DNA from: CBFHWU01 sp965659665
GTDB lineage: Bacteria; Bacteroidota; Bacteroidia; Flavobacteriales; Flavobacteriaceae
Direction of reading: 5' to 3'
NCBI GenBank assembly: GCA_965659665.1
Contig: CBFHWU010000014.1
Location: forward strand, 1-55,946
DNA: 55,946 nt
In this document: in pieces, positions 7,541-16,494 of the stretch
Numbering within the stretch: position 1 is the first letter of the stretch
Layout of the letters: the number at the start of each line of letters is the position of its first letter
The notes under the pieces: model-generated
The model's database searches: none
What the model was told of the DNA's origin: nothing
Seen by the model: the letters and a program-made list of their open reading frames with translations, nothing else
Program-made: the position numbers and the translations under genes

Positions 7541-8491
7541 CTAAATAAATTGACTTGATGGATGGATTTGATAACCATTAAGTAGATTGAGTGTATCCAT
7601 AGCTTTTTTGTTGGCGAGTTGTAAGCGGTTCACTTGAATAATTCCATCCTTGACATGGACAAAAAGCTGTTTTGTATTACATTTAATACTTCCTATTTCT
7701 TCTTGATGAACTTGAAAGAGAAAATCAACGCTTAAAAGTTTGACTATTATTCGGTTTCCTCCTTCACTGAGTTCAGTCCAAGCGACTGGGTAAGGGTTAA
7801 GGCCACGAATTTTATTTCGAATTCTCACACCAGAATCATGCCAATTTATTCGCGTATTTTCCTTGGTTAATTTGGGTGCAAACTGAATTGTTTTGGTTTC
7901 TACCTGTGGCATAGCTACAAGAGTTCCTTGAGCAATTTCATTAACTGTTTGCACTACCAAATTACTTCCTATTATTTGTAAACGATCGTGTAATTGACCC
8001 GTAGTTTCATCCAAACCAATGGATGTTTTTTGTTGTAACAGAATAGCCCCGGTATCAATTTTTTCATCGATAAAAAAGGTGGTTACGCCAGTTTCGGATT
8101 CCCCATTAATAATACTCCAGTGAATGGGAGCTGCACCTCGGTATTGAGGAAGTATAGAGGCATGTAAATTAAAAGTTCCTTTAGGAGGTAGTTTCCAAAC
8201 TTGTTTTGGAAGCATACGAAATGCCACTACCACAATAAGATCGGGCTGATAACTTTTCAAGTGATTTAAAAAGTCCATTGATTTTAAACTTAAAGGTTGT
8301 AAGACAGGTAATTGATGTTGTATAGCGGTATGTTTTACTTCGGATTGTTTTAGTTTTTTTCCTCTTCCCGCCTTTCGATCAGGAGCAGTTACTACGGCCA
8401 CAACTTGGTGATAGGAATTAATAAGTGCTTTTAATGTTTCGGTGGCAAATTTTGGAGTGCCCATAAAAACAATTCGTAGTGGTTTTGTCAT
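7541..8491 (-). CDS. fmt: Methionyl-tRNA formyltransferase
   Basis: Transfers a formyl group from 10-formyl-tetrahydrofolate to initiator Met-tRNA. The 316 residues show the formyltransferase N-domain (RIVFMGTPKFATETL), the cofactor/catalytic stretch NLHASILPQYRGAAPIHWSI with Asn and His, the Asp in FFIDEKIDTG, and the C-terminal OB-like domain with GLNPYPVAWT. Its ATG overlaps the recQ stop by 4 bases (ATGA), indicating translational coupling. Length is typical. Confidence 0.97.
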   Translation of the reverse strand: MTKPLRIVFMGTPKFATETLKALINSYHQVVAVVTAPDRKAGRGKKLKQSEVKHTAIQHQLPVLQPLSLKSMDFLNHLKSYQPDLIVVVAFRMLPKQVWKLPPKGTFNLHASILPQYRGAAPIHWSIINGESETGVTTFFIDEKIDTGAILLQQKTSIGLDETTGQLHDRLQIIGSNLVVQTVNEIAQGTLVAMPQVETKTIQFAPKLTKENTRINWHDSGVRIRNKIRGLNPYPVAWTELSEGGNRIIVKLLSVDFLFQVHQEEIGSIKCNTKQLFVHVKDGIIQVNRLQLANKKAMDTLNLLNGYQIHPSSQFI

Positions 8492-10362
8492 CTTTTGTAA
8501 TACTGTTGGTTGTTGTCAATCCCTATTTGTTCTTCATTAAGAAGTCGCATCAAACTTGCAATAATAGTTTTTTGATCTCTTTTTGCCAAATGAATCAGCC
8601 TCTCTATTGTTATTGCAGAATCGGATATCAGTTTGAGAATTTGATGATCTATTTCGTCACTATTATCATGACTAGCTGTACAATAACTACATCTGTTGCA
8701 TCTATTAGAGATATTTTTTTCTCCAAAATAAGACAGTAGAAAGGCTCTTTTACAGCCACTTTTAGAAGTGATATACCGAAATACTGACTTTAATTGCTTT
8801 ACCTTGTGTTTATTGATACGTTGAATATTTTTCTTGAGATTATGTAAGGAATGTTTGTCTTCTCTTGGAATTAAAAACAACAAACAGGAGTCTGTTTGCC
8901 AATGTTTAATACTAATCATTTGGTCGGTCTCCAACTGTTTTAATAATTTGGTAATAGCAATTTCGCTTAATCCTGATTTCCGTTCAATGTAAGATAGATT
9001 TATATTGGTCGGTCTTTCCGTAATGCCATCAAACAATCGGAGAATAAGTTGGAGAATTACTCCACATTTTTTTTGTTTTGCTATATAATTGAATATTTGT
9101 TTTTGATCAGATGCAACCTGAATAGAAGTAAAGGCTTTAAAATAGGTACTTAATCTTACTACTCCCTCACGATCTAGAATTTTTAGTATTTCATAAGTTT
9201 TTTGAAAAGATAAATGATATTGTTTACAAAAATCACTAAAAGGAAAGTCGAATTCTTCTTTAGGCAATTCTCCGTATGCAATTTGAAAATAATTACAAAG
9301 CTTTAAGTAAACTTGTTCAATGTCTTTTGCGTTGATTATTGTTTCCTTCATCAAACGTTTCGAATCTTCCATACTACTGGGAGTAATAAGAAGAGAAGCA
9401 TAAGCCAATTTTCCATCACGCCCTGCACGTCCAGACTCTTGATAATAATTTTCGATAGTGTGAGGAAGTGATACATGAATGACATGACGTACATCAGGCT
9501 GATCGATGCCCATTCCGAATGCTGTTGTGGCGACCATGATATTTTTTCCCCCTGATGACCAATTTATTAATCGTTCTTTTTTATCCTCAATTCCACCATG
9601 AAAAAAGTCTGCTTTAAGACCACGATCATTAAGGGAATGTGCGATATGCTCGCTGCTTTTTCGAGTTCGAGTATAGACAATACTTCTTCCTTTTGTGTAC
9701 TTTAGTTTTGTGTGAAGATATGTCAAAAAATTTTCAGAAGTTTTTACTTCATAGACAATATTTTTTCGATCATAGCTGGTCTGAATACGATAAGGAAATT
9801 GTAACTCAAGATTTTCGATAATATCCTTTGCCACTTGAGCTGTTGCAGTGGCTGTCAGTGCCATTACAGGAGGATTTCCGAAGGCTTTTTTACTGTTGAC
9901 CAGCTTTCTGTAACTAGGCCTAAAATCGTGACCCCACTCGGAAATACAATGCGCCTCGTCTATGGCTAATAAAGAAATATTCATATTTGATAATCGTTCT
10001 TCGACCAATGGGTGTTGAAGACGTTCAGGGGATAGGTAAAGAAGTTTAAATTTGCCATACAAACAATTATCTAGTGCATCTACCAATTCGGTTTCGCTGT
10101 AATTCCCATGAATTGACATGGCTTTGATATTTCTTTTTTTGAGATCCATAACTTGATCATCCATCAAAGATATCAGTGGACTAACTACCACACAAAGTCC
10201 TTCGCTGAGCATAGCAGCTACTTGAAAGCAGATTGATTTTCCACCCCCTGTAGGTAAAATAACAAGGCCATCTTGACCCTTTAAGAAACCATCAATTGCT
10301 TCTCTCTGACCTTCTCTGAATTTTGGATATCCCCAGTAAGTATTTAAAACTTTATTAGGCAT
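8488..10362 (-). CDS. recQ: ATP-dependent DNA helicase, RecQ family
   Basis: 624 residues. Helicase motifs appear in order: Walker A LPTGGGKSICFQ, DEAHCISEWGHDFRPSY (a DEAH box plus the aromatic-rich loop), ALTATAT, HGGIEDKKER, VATTAFGMGIDQPDVRHVIH and QESGRAGRDG. The RecQ zinc region follows (CKRAFLLSYFGE, then CNRCSYC). A clear HRDC domain is absent, as in many short Bacteroidota RecQ paralogues. The ATG forms a TAATG overlap with the upstream ATPase stop. Role: 3'-5' unwinding in recombination and replication repair. Confidence 0.95.
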   Translation of the reverse strand: MPNKVLNTYWGYPKFREGQREAIDGFLKGQDGLVILPTGGGKSICFQVAAMLSEGLCVVVSPLISLMDDQVMDLKKRNIKAMSIHGNYSETELVDALDNCLYGKFKLLYLSPERLQHPLVEERLSNMNISLLAIDEAHCISEWGHDFRPSYRKLVNSKKAFGNPPVMALTATATAQVAKDIIENLELQFPYRIQTSYDRKNIVYEVKTSENFLTYLHTKLKYTKGRSIVYTRTRKSSEHIAHSLNDRGLKADFFHGGIEDKKERLINWSSGGKNIMVATTAFGMGIDQPDVRHVIHVSLPHTIENYYQESGRAGRDGKLAYASLLITPSSMEDSKRLMKETIINAKDIEQVYLKLCNYFQIAYGELPKEEFDFPFSDFCKQYHLSFQKTYEILKILDREGVVRLSTYFKAFTSIQVASDQKQIFNYIAKQKKCGVILQLILRLFDGITERPTNINLSYIERKSGLSEIAITKLLKQLETDQMISIKHWQTDSCLLFLIPREDKHSLHNLKKNIQRINKHKVKQLKSVFRYITSKSGCKRAFLLSYFGEKNISNRCNRCSYCTASHDNSDEIDHQILKLISDSAITIERLIHLAKRDQKTIIASLMRLLNEEQIGIDNNQQYYKR

Positions 10363-10898
10363 TACAAATGATCATTGATAAATTGGACGCGATCAGCCAC
10401 TGAACCCAATGGCACTTTGATCACTGACATGTTAAAACGCTGATAAGTAGTAACAATATACTCATAAATACGGACAGCAAAATCAAATGATTCGTAACGT
10501 TCATTATCATTCACATAAATTTCATGCCATGGAGGTAAAATAAATACTTGGTCATATCGCATTTCATTACAATAGTTTACAAAATCATCAGGGATATCTT
10601 GTTTCACATAGTACATATAAGCTAAGATGTCGTGAATACCTCGATCATAAACATGATATTTGAATCTTGAAGCATGGAGGAATTGTTTAATTCTCTCTTT
10701 CATCAATTCGGTACTAAATGACAAGGGATCATTTAAAAAAGGTTGTGATATTCCATTATGTTGGGCTTTTTTTATTATGGAGCGAGAAACTTCTTCAAAG
10801 CACATCAACGTGTTGTTGTCTAAATGCTCTAGTAATGTCGTTTTTCCACTTCCTGGACCACCAGTAATAACAATTCTTTTAATTGAAAAAGTTTTCAT
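10362..10898 (-). CDS. AAA-type P-loop ATPase/kinase (NadR/AAA_28-like)
   Basis: 178 residues from the ATG at 10898; a TTG three codons earlier is less likely. Walker A is ITGGPGSGKTTLLEHL, followed by CFEEVSRSIIKKA and a DRGIHDILAYMYY stretch resembling the Walker B/lid region of NadR-type ribosylnicotinamide kinases and Ttd14-like proteins. No DNA-binding or nucleotidyltransferase domain is attached. Substrate unknown. It heads a minus-strand operon with recQ and fmt. Confidence 0.8.
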   Translation of the reverse strand: MKTFSIKRIVITGGPGSGKTTLLEHLDNNTLMCFEEVSRSIIKKAQHNGISQPFLNDPLSFSTELMKERIKQFLHASRFKYHVYDRGIHDILAYMYYVKQDIPDDFVNYCNEMRYDQVFILPPWHEIYVNDNERYESFDFAVRIYEYIVTTYQRFNMSVIKVPLGSVADRVQFINDHL

Positions 10899-10915
10899 AG
10901 AATGCAAATTACAAA

Positions 10916-10947
10916 TTTGAAAAGGAATATTAAATCATTTATATTTG
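10916..10947 (+). promoter_or_regulatory. Bacteroidota-type promoter upstream of the DUF493 gene
   Basis: TTTG at 10916-10919, a 20-base spacer, then TATATTTG at 10940-10947: a full match to the consensus. The predicted start lies a few bases before the ATG at 10961, giving a very short leader. Confidence 0.75.
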
Positions 10948-10960
10948 TACAAATACTGAA

Positions 10961-11245
10961 ATGAGTTCATCTTCCATCGAATTTTATAAAAGATTTCATA
11001 AGCAGTTATCCGATTCGTCCGATTGGCCTTCTTCTTATTTGTTTAAATTCATCATTCCTAATGACCCTGAGCGTATTGATGTTTTATTTTCGCTATTTGA
11101 AGATCTAGAAACTACAGTAAGAACAAAAATATCATCAAAAAAAACATACACAAGCATATCGATAACAACTGTTGTGGATAGCCCTGATGTGGTGATTAAC
11201 AAATACAAGCAAGCAGCCAAAATAAAAGATATTATTCAATTGTAA
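10961..11245 (+). CDS. DUF493 family protein (YbeD-like)
   Basis: 94 residues; typical family length 85-95. The ferredoxin-like pattern is visible: YLFKFIIPNDPERIDVLFSL, then a helix and strands ending in KTYTSISITTVVDSPDVVINKY. The family has an ACT-like fold, often near lipoate or cell-wall genes, and unknown biochemical role. A consensus promoter lies directly upstream, and the DUF4290-murA pair follows. Confidence 0.9.
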   Translation: MSSSSIEFYKRFHKQLSDSSDWPSSYLFKFIIPNDPERIDVLFSLFEDLETTVRTKISSKKTYTSISITTVVDSPDVVINKYKQAAKIKDIIQL

Positions 11246-11302
11246 CTAAATTTCGTACATTTATTTTAAATATAAAAAATTCACCCTAAAAATTCCTCTG
11301 AT

Positions 11303-11944
11303 TTGATAGAAAATCTTGAATACAACACTGAGCGTGTTCCACTAATTATTCCAGAATATGGCCGTCATATGCATAAAATGATTGCCCAAGCAATGGAAGA
11401 AAAAAACCGAGAAGAAAGAAATAAAAAAGCGCATGCCATTATTGGAGTGATGGGAAATTTAAACCCTCATCTACGAGATGTTGCTGATTTTCAACATAAA
11501 CTTTGGGATCAATTATTCATTATGTCCAATTTTGAATTAGAAGTTGATTGTCCTTTTCCAATGCCCCAAAAAGAAGTATTAACCGCACGCCCTTCACCAT
11601 TGGATTATCCACAAAATTATCCTAAATATCGATTTTATGGAAATAATATCAAATCGATGATTGATGTGGTGATGGACTGGGAAGAAGGTGAAATGAAAAA
11701 CGCATTAATTTTCAACATTGCTAATCATATGAAAAAGTGTTTTTTAAACTGGAATAAAGACACTGTGGAAGATAAAGTTATTTTTGATCATCTCTTCGAA
11801 CTTTCAGAGGGAAAAATAAATTTAAAAGAAGAATCAGAAACCCTTTCAAACTCAGAAAATCTAATTCGATTGACCAACAAACGTTTTGGGAAGCATAATC
11901 CCAAATCGTCAAAAAACAAAAAATTCCGAGGTAAACGTCGTTAA
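11303..11944 (+). CDS. DUF4290 domain protein
   Basis: 213 residues of the Bacteroidota-specific DUF4290 family: EYGRHMHKMIAQAMEEKNRE, LNPHLRDVADFQHKLWDQLF and a basic Lys/Arg-rich C-terminus (HNPKSSKNKKFRGKRR). No ATG precedes the conserved region; TTG at 11303 (or ATT a few codons upstream) must start it, since the first ATG falls at residue 24 within the conserved helix. It is directly followed by murA (5 bases), a linkage I recall as common in the phylum. Function unknown; the basic tail hints at nucleic-acid or ribosome contact. Confidence 0.85.
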   Translation: MIENLEYNTERVPLIIPEYGRHMHKMIAQAMEEKNREERNKKAHAIIGVMGNLNPHLRDVADFQHKLWDQLFIMSNFELEVDCPFPMPQKEVLTARPSPLDYPQNYPKYRFYGNNIKSMIDVVMDWEEGEMKNALIFNIANHMKKCFLNWNKDTVEDKVIFDHLFELSEGKINLKEESETLSNSENLIRLTNKRFGKHNPKSSKNKKFRGKRR

Positions 11945-11949
11945 GTGAT

Positions 11950-13263
11950 ATGGGAACTTTTAAAGTAGAAGGAGGTAAGCCTCTTTCTGGAGTTATTCAA
12001 CCTCAAGGCGCGAAAAATGAAGCACTACAGATATTGTGTGCTGTGTTACTGACTGACAACAAAATAACCATCCACAATATTCCTGATATTGTAGATATTA
12101 ACCAACTCATCCAAATTATTAAAAACCTTGGAGTCAAAGTTGAACACTTATCCACCAATTCATATGCTTTTCAAGCTAATAATATAAATATCGATTACCT
12201 TCAATCTGATAGGTTTAAGGAAGATGGAAAGCGACTACGTGGGTCTATTATGATTGTAGGACCGCTTTTAGCTCGATTTGGTAAAGGATATATCCCAAAA
12301 CCTGGTGGTGATAAAATCGGCCGGAGGCGTTTAGATACCCATTTTGAGGGATTTATGAAACTTGGAGCTGCATTTCGCTACAACAAATCAGAATATTTTT
12401 ATGGAGTTGAGGCTGATCAACTTATCGGTACTGATATGTTGTTAGATGAAGCTTCGGTAACAGGAACAGCTAATATCCTTATGGCAGCAGTATTGGCGAA
12501 AGGAACCACGACAATTTACAATGCTGCCTGTGAGCCATATCTACAGCAACTGTGTAACATGCTTAATCGGATGGGAGCTAAAATTAGTGGCATAGGCTCT
12601 AATTTACTAACCATTGAAGGGGTTACATCTTTAAAGGGTACTGAGCATGTTGTGCTTCCTGATATGATCGAGATTGGTAGTTGGATTGGATTAGCCGCTC
12701 TTACTAAAAGTGCTCTTACTATCAAAAATGTCGAATGGAAATATTTAGGACAAATTCCTAGTGTTTTCCGAAAATTGGGTATAAAAATTGAAAAAATTGG
12801 AGATGATTTATTTGTACCGGCACATTCTGAAGGGTATGAAATTCAAAACTACATAGATGGTTCCATTTTAACTATTTCTGATGCACCGTGGCCTGGATTT
12901 ACCCCCGATTTATTGAGTGTTGTTTTGGTGGTTGCTACTCAAGCCAAAGGAAGTGTTTTGATCCACCAAAAAATGTTTGAAAGCCGTTTGTTTTTTGTAG
13001 ATAAACTCATTGATATGGGCGCCAAAATTATTTTGTGTGATCCTCACCGAGCTACCATTATTGGACATGATTTTAAATCATCGTTAAAACCAACAACTAT
13101 GACTTCCCCCGATATTCGTGCAGGTATTTCTCTATTGATTGCTGCCCTTTCAGCGGATGGTACAAGTACAATTCATAATATCGAACAAATCGATAGAGGT
13201 TATCAAGATATTGAAAATAGACTAAGAGCCATAGGTGCTAAAATTACAAGAATAGAGAATTAG
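11950..13263 (+). CDS. murA: UDP-N-acetylglucosamine 1-carboxyvinyltransferase (MurA)
   Basis: First committed step of peptidoglycan synthesis: transfer of enolpyruvate from PEP to UDP-GlcNAc in the cytoplasm. 437 residues with the EPSP-synthase-like double fold: QGAKNEALQ (K22, N23), RGSIMIVGPLLARFG, PGGDKIGRRRLDTH, EASVTGTANILMAAVLA, and the closing DRGYQDIENRLRAIGAKI. The loop residue that is Cys115 in E. coli is Asp121 here (PGGDKIG). A Cys-to-Asp change at this site is known to keep activity while giving intrinsic fosfomycin resistance. It converges with the photolyase operon, the stops overlapping by 4 bases. Confidence 0.97.
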   Translation: MGTFKVEGGKPLSGVIQPQGAKNEALQILCAVLLTDNKITIHNIPDIVDINQLIQIIKNLGVKVEHLSTNSYAFQANNINIDYLQSDRFKEDGKRLRGSIMIVGPLLARFGKGYIPKPGGDKIGRRRLDTHFEGFMKLGAAFRYNKSEYFYGVEADQLIGTDMLLDEASVTGTANILMAAVLAKGTTTIYNAACEPYLQQLCNMLNRMGAKISGIGSNLLTIEGVTSLKGTEHVVLPDMIEIGSWIGLAALTKSALTIKNVEWKYLGQIPSVFRKLGIKIEKIGDDLFVPAHSEGYEIQNYIDGSILTISDAPWPGFTPDLLSVVLVVATQAKGSVLIHQKMFESRLFFVDKLIDMGAKIILCDPHRATIIGHDFKSSLKPTTMTSPDIRAGISLLIAALSADGTSTIHNIEQIDRGYQDIENRLRAIGAKITRIEN

Positions 13264-13541
13264 CGTTTTGAAATTTTATTATTACTAATTCCTCTTTGTC
13301 GACTACATTTAAAACGAGTAACATGGTCATGACTTTTTTTGAAGTGTTTGGTAGATCTCCCTTGTACGCGTTCCCTCCATTTTCGAAAGCTGCTAGGCTT
13401 CAACTCTCTTCGCATTATATTTATAACTTCTTGTTCTTTTAATCTAAACTGAGCTTTAATGGCATCAAATGGTGTACGATCTTCCCATGCCATTTCTATA
13501 ATACGATCCATTTCTCTTTCCGTAAATACTTTGCGTACCAT
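13260..13541 (-). CDS. DUF2805/TIGR03643 family protein
   Basis: 93 residues with the family signature: FTEREMDRIIEMAWEDRTPF, then IKAQFRLKEQEVINIMRREL, which looks like a helix-turn-helix, and a Ser/Arg/Lys-rich tail starting SSFRKWRERVQGR. Small, basic and possibly DNA- or RNA-binding. It is the last gene of the photolyase operon, 3 bases after the FeS photolyase. The family often travels with photolyase/cryptochrome genes, which fits a light- or repair-related role; the function itself is unknown. Confidence 0.85.
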   Translation of the reverse strand: MVRKVFTEREMDRIIEMAWEDRTPFDAIKAQFRLKEQEVINIMRRELKPSSFRKWRERVQGRSTKHFKKSHDHVTRFKCSRQRGISNNKISKR

Positions 13542-13544
13542 ATG

Positions 13545-15077
13545 TTAAAAATTATCTGGTTGCTCCATGATCTTATACGCTCTTTGTTTGATAGATCGAA
13601 GCTCATCAGGATTTATTTTATCTAATAACCTCAACATCATTGCCATACGATTATTTTTAGTAAAATATATTCTTTTATCATCCAGAAAATTCCAATATAA
13701 ACTATTAAATGGACAAGCATCGTCTCCTAGTCGTTTCTTTTGATTGTAAACACACCCCTCACAATAATTACTCATTTTTTGAATATACGAACCTGAAGAA
13801 ACGTATGGCTTGGTAGCTACTATTCCTCCATCGGCAAACTGGCTCATTCCTCTGGTATTTGGCAATTGCACCCATTCAATAGCATCAGCATAGATTCCCA
13901 AATACCAATCATCCACTTCATCAGGATGCGTTTGATTGAGCAAAGCAAAGTTCCCTGTTATCATAAGTCGCTGTATATGATGGGCATAAGCATTATCCAA
14001 ACTGTTGGTTATTGTTTTGTGTAAACAATTCATTTTGGTTTCTCCAGTCCAATAAAAACGGGGTAATGAATTGGTATTATCCAATTTATTCATACGTTTA
14101 TAATTAGGCATTTCCATCCAATAGAGCCCTCGCATGTATTCTCTCCACCCTAAAATTTGACGTACAAAACCTTCTACTTGAGACAGGCTAATATCCCTTT
14201 TTTTTGATCTGTAATAAGAGATTGCACGTTCAATAACTTCGATAGGGGTGATTTGTTTGGTGTTTAAGGAAAAAGATATTCGGGAATGAAATAAGTTCAC
14301 CTCTTCGGAATGCATAGCATCTTGATAATCTCCAAAATGGGGGAGTAAATTTTTACAAAAATAATCGAGTTGTTTTAAGGCTTCGGTGCGAGAAGTGGCA
14401 AATAAAAATTGGGAGGAATCAAAATGTCCCAGGGTTTTAACCCCTTGATTAGTTATCATTTTATAAATGTTTTCCAAATCACCTGATTTTGGAAGGTAGG
14501 CTTTAGGAATTTCTTCTTTTCCTTTCCATTTATTACGATTGAATTTATCATAATTCCAATCGCCTCCTTCAGGTTGTCCTCCAATCATAAGCAGATTGTA
14601 TTTTTTGCGCATATTCCTGTAAAAATATTCCATGACCCATTTTTTTTTGCCTTTAAAAAAAGAGGCAAACTCATTACGATCGTTCAAAAAATGCTCAGTA
14701 CCATATACTTTGGAAGGAATACTTAGCTGTTTACAAAAGGTGTTAAGTTCTGTATCTAGTCGGTATTCATCAGGTTCTTGGTAAGCAAAAGAAGTTGCTT
14801 TTGTTTGGCGAATTATTTCTTTAAGATTTTGGCTGAGGTTTTGTTTGTTTTGGGAATCGTCCAAAGTAAAATATAATACGGTATGGCCCGCAAGTTCCAA
14901 CTCTTTTGCAAACTGCCTCATGGAGGCAAAAAAACCAATGACTTTTTGGATATGATGTTTGGTATAGTCTGTTTCTTGTCGCATTTCAAACATGACATAA
15001 ATAATATCATCTCGAAATTCATCAAACCATGAATGGTGGAGGTATAATTGGTCACCAAGTATTAATCGAATTTCCAT
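13545..15077 (-). CDS. Iron-sulfur bacterial cryptochrome/photolyase (FeS-BCP, PhrB-type, probable (6-4) photolyase)
   Basis: 510 residues from the ATG at 15077; a start eight codons upstream would run back into the previous gene. The N-terminal Rossmann part opens EIRLILGDQLYLHHSW, as in the deoxyribodipyrimidine photolyase-related family. The C-terminal FAD domain has GREYMRGLYW-like WREYMRG and HHIQRLMITGNF. Four cysteines match the [4Fe-4S] ligands of Agrobacterium PhrB: NCLHKTI, YCEGCVYN (two) and ACPFN. Such enzymes repair (6-4) photoproducts using FAD and a lumazine antenna. The ATG shares one base with the CRY-DASH stop (TGATG). Confidence 0.93.
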   Translation of the reverse strand: MEIRLILGDQLYLHHSWFDEFRDDIIYVMFEMRQETDYTKHHIQKVIGFFASMRQFAKELELAGHTVLYFTLDDSQNKQNLSQNLKEIIRQTKATSFAYQEPDEYRLDTELNTFCKQLSIPSKVYGTEHFLNDRNEFASFFKGKKKWVMEYFYRNMRKKYNLLMIGGQPEGGDWNYDKFNRNKWKGKEEIPKAYLPKSGDLENIYKMITNQGVKTLGHFDSSQFLFATSRTEALKQLDYFCKNLLPHFGDYQDAMHSEEVNLFHSRISFSLNTKQITPIEVIERAISYYRSKKRDISLSQVEGFVRQILGWREYMRGLYWMEMPNYKRMNKLDNTNSLPRFYWTGETKMNCLHKTITNSLDNAYAHHIQRLMITGNFALLNQTHPDEVDDWYLGIYADAIEWVQLPNTRGMSQFADGGIVATKPYVSSGSYIQKMSNYCEGCVYNQKKRLGDDACPFNSLYWNFLDDKRIYFTKNNRMAMMLRLLDKINPDELRSIKQRAYKIMEQPDNF

Positions 15078-16375
15078 CAGAATAATGTTTTTTGAAGCCA
15101 AGTGTTTTGAAAAGTCCCTTTAGGATCGTAACGTTCTGCTTGGTGGCCAATATTGAATTTACGATTTCTAGGGTCATTTCCTACCCCCGAATTGTACATC
15201 CAGTTACCATAATTACTGTGAACATCGTAATCGATCAACATAGCTTCAAAATACGCAGCTCCCCACCTCCAGTCGATATGCCACTCTTTTGCCAAGTAGC
15301 TTGCCACATTTTGTCTTCCTCTGTTACTCATAAAACCAGTTGTGTTCAATTCGATCATGTTTGCGTTTACAAATGATTCGGGTGTTTGTCCTTGCGTCCA
15401 TTTTATAAACTTTTCTAAGTTACGATTCCAAGCATAAAAATTTTCTTTTATTCCATGAATTTGAAATATCTGATTTCCATGCTTTAAACTGATGAATTTG
15501 AAGTAATCACGCCAAACAAGCTCAAAAATTAACCAATATGTAGATTGATTCTTTACGATTTCTTTTTCGTAAGATTTTATTTCCCAATAAATACTACGTG
15601 CTGAGATACATCCAAACGCCAACCAAGGCGAAAATTTAGAACTATAGTTGGCTCCTAACAACCCATTTCGTGTTTTTTTATAAAAGGAAAGCTTCTTAGT
15701 TTTCCAAAGATAATAATCCAATCTTTTTTCAGCTTCTGATTCTCCACCGCGAAACGGAAAAGCACTTCTGGAGTCTTGTTCAAAAGGCTGAAAACCTAAA
15801 TCCTCTAAAGAAGGAATTGAAGACCCAGAGGTAAAGTAGTTTTCAGCTGGAAGGGCAGGGGGTGTTGAAAATACAGGGTGAACAGTAATTGTTTTTTCAC
15901 ATTTTTTTCTAAACTCAGTAAATACATTTGGTATTTCAGACAATACACCAAAAACATCATTGGGATGAAACAAAAACTGATCGTAATACGATTCAACCGA
16001 AGTTATTTTGGACCACAGGTTATTATCTTGAACCTCTTCCTGTGTCCATTCTTTTTGATGATAAACTTTTTGAACTGAAAACTGACGATCTATCTCAAGG
16101 ATATCTTTTTCTAATGACTGAACACCAACAAAAAGAGGGATATTAAGATCTTTAAGTTGACCTTTAAGATCTTGAATTGCTTCGAGCCAGAACAAGGCTC
16201 GAAAACGCTCTGTTTTTCGAAACTTTAACTCATTTTGTTTAAAATATCTGGGGTCTAAAGAAACAAAACCTACAACTGTTTGTTGTCCTTCAATAGCTTT
16301 TTTTAGGCAAATATTGTCATGTATTCGCAAGTTGTTCCGAAACCAAACAATTTCTATTTCTTTTCTTTCTGACAT
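15077..16375 (-). CDS. Cryptochrome DASH-type photolyase
   Basis: 432 residues. The photolyase N-domain (IEIVWFRNNLRIHDNICLKKA) is followed by the FAD domain with SPWLAFGCISARSIYWEI, WRDYFKFISLKHGNQIFQ, NTTGFMSNRGRQNVASYLA and DWRWGAAYFEAMLIDYDVHS, all features of the CRY-DASH subfamily. These bind FAD (often MTHF) and repair CPDs in single-stranded or looped DNA; some have regulatory roles. The start overlaps the DUF2256 gene by 22 bases and the end is TGATG-coupled to the FeS photolyase gene. Confidence 0.95.
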   Translation of the reverse strand: MSERKEIEIVWFRNNLRIHDNICLKKAIEGQQTVVGFVSLDPRYFKQNELKFRKTERFRALFWLEAIQDLKGQLKDLNIPLFVGVQSLEKDILEIDRQFSVQKVYHQKEWTQEEVQDNNLWSKITSVESYYDQFLFHPNDVFGVLSEIPNVFTEFRKKCEKTITVHPVFSTPPALPAENYFTSGSSIPSLEDLGFQPFEQDSRSAFPFRGGESEAEKRLDYYLWKTKKLSFYKKTRNGLLGANYSSKFSPWLAFGCISARSIYWEIKSYEKEIVKNQSTYWLIFELVWRDYFKFISLKHGNQIFQIHGIKENFYAWNRNLEKFIKWTQGQTPESFVNANMIELNTTGFMSNRGRQNVASYLAKEWHIDWRWGAAYFEAMLIDYDVHSNYGNWMYNSGVGNDPRNRKFNIGHQAERYDPKGTFQNTWLQKTLF

Positions 16376-16494
16376 TTTTTACTACAATATTTCACATTTT
16401 CCCAATCACGTTCCCATTTTTTACGCCAAACAAAAGGCCTATGACATACACTACAGTTTTTGGTAGGTAAAAATTCTTTTTTTACTCCCCTCAT
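16354..16494 (-). CDS. DUF2256 small zinc-finger-like protein
   Basis: A 46-residue gene between the class I photolyase and CRY-DASH genes. It contains four cysteines in two pairs (C14-x2-C17 and C37-x3-C41) around the conserved PFVWRKKWERDWENVKYC core, the hallmark of DUF2256, and probably binds zinc. Its ATG shares one base with the photolyase stop (TGATG at 16494) and its end runs 22 bases into the CRY-DASH start, so all three are translationally coupled. The family recurs beside photolyase/cryptochrome genes; its function is unknown. Confidence 0.92.
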   Translation of the reverse strand: MRGVKKEFLPTKNCSVCHRPFVWRKKWERDWENVKYCSKKCQKEKK

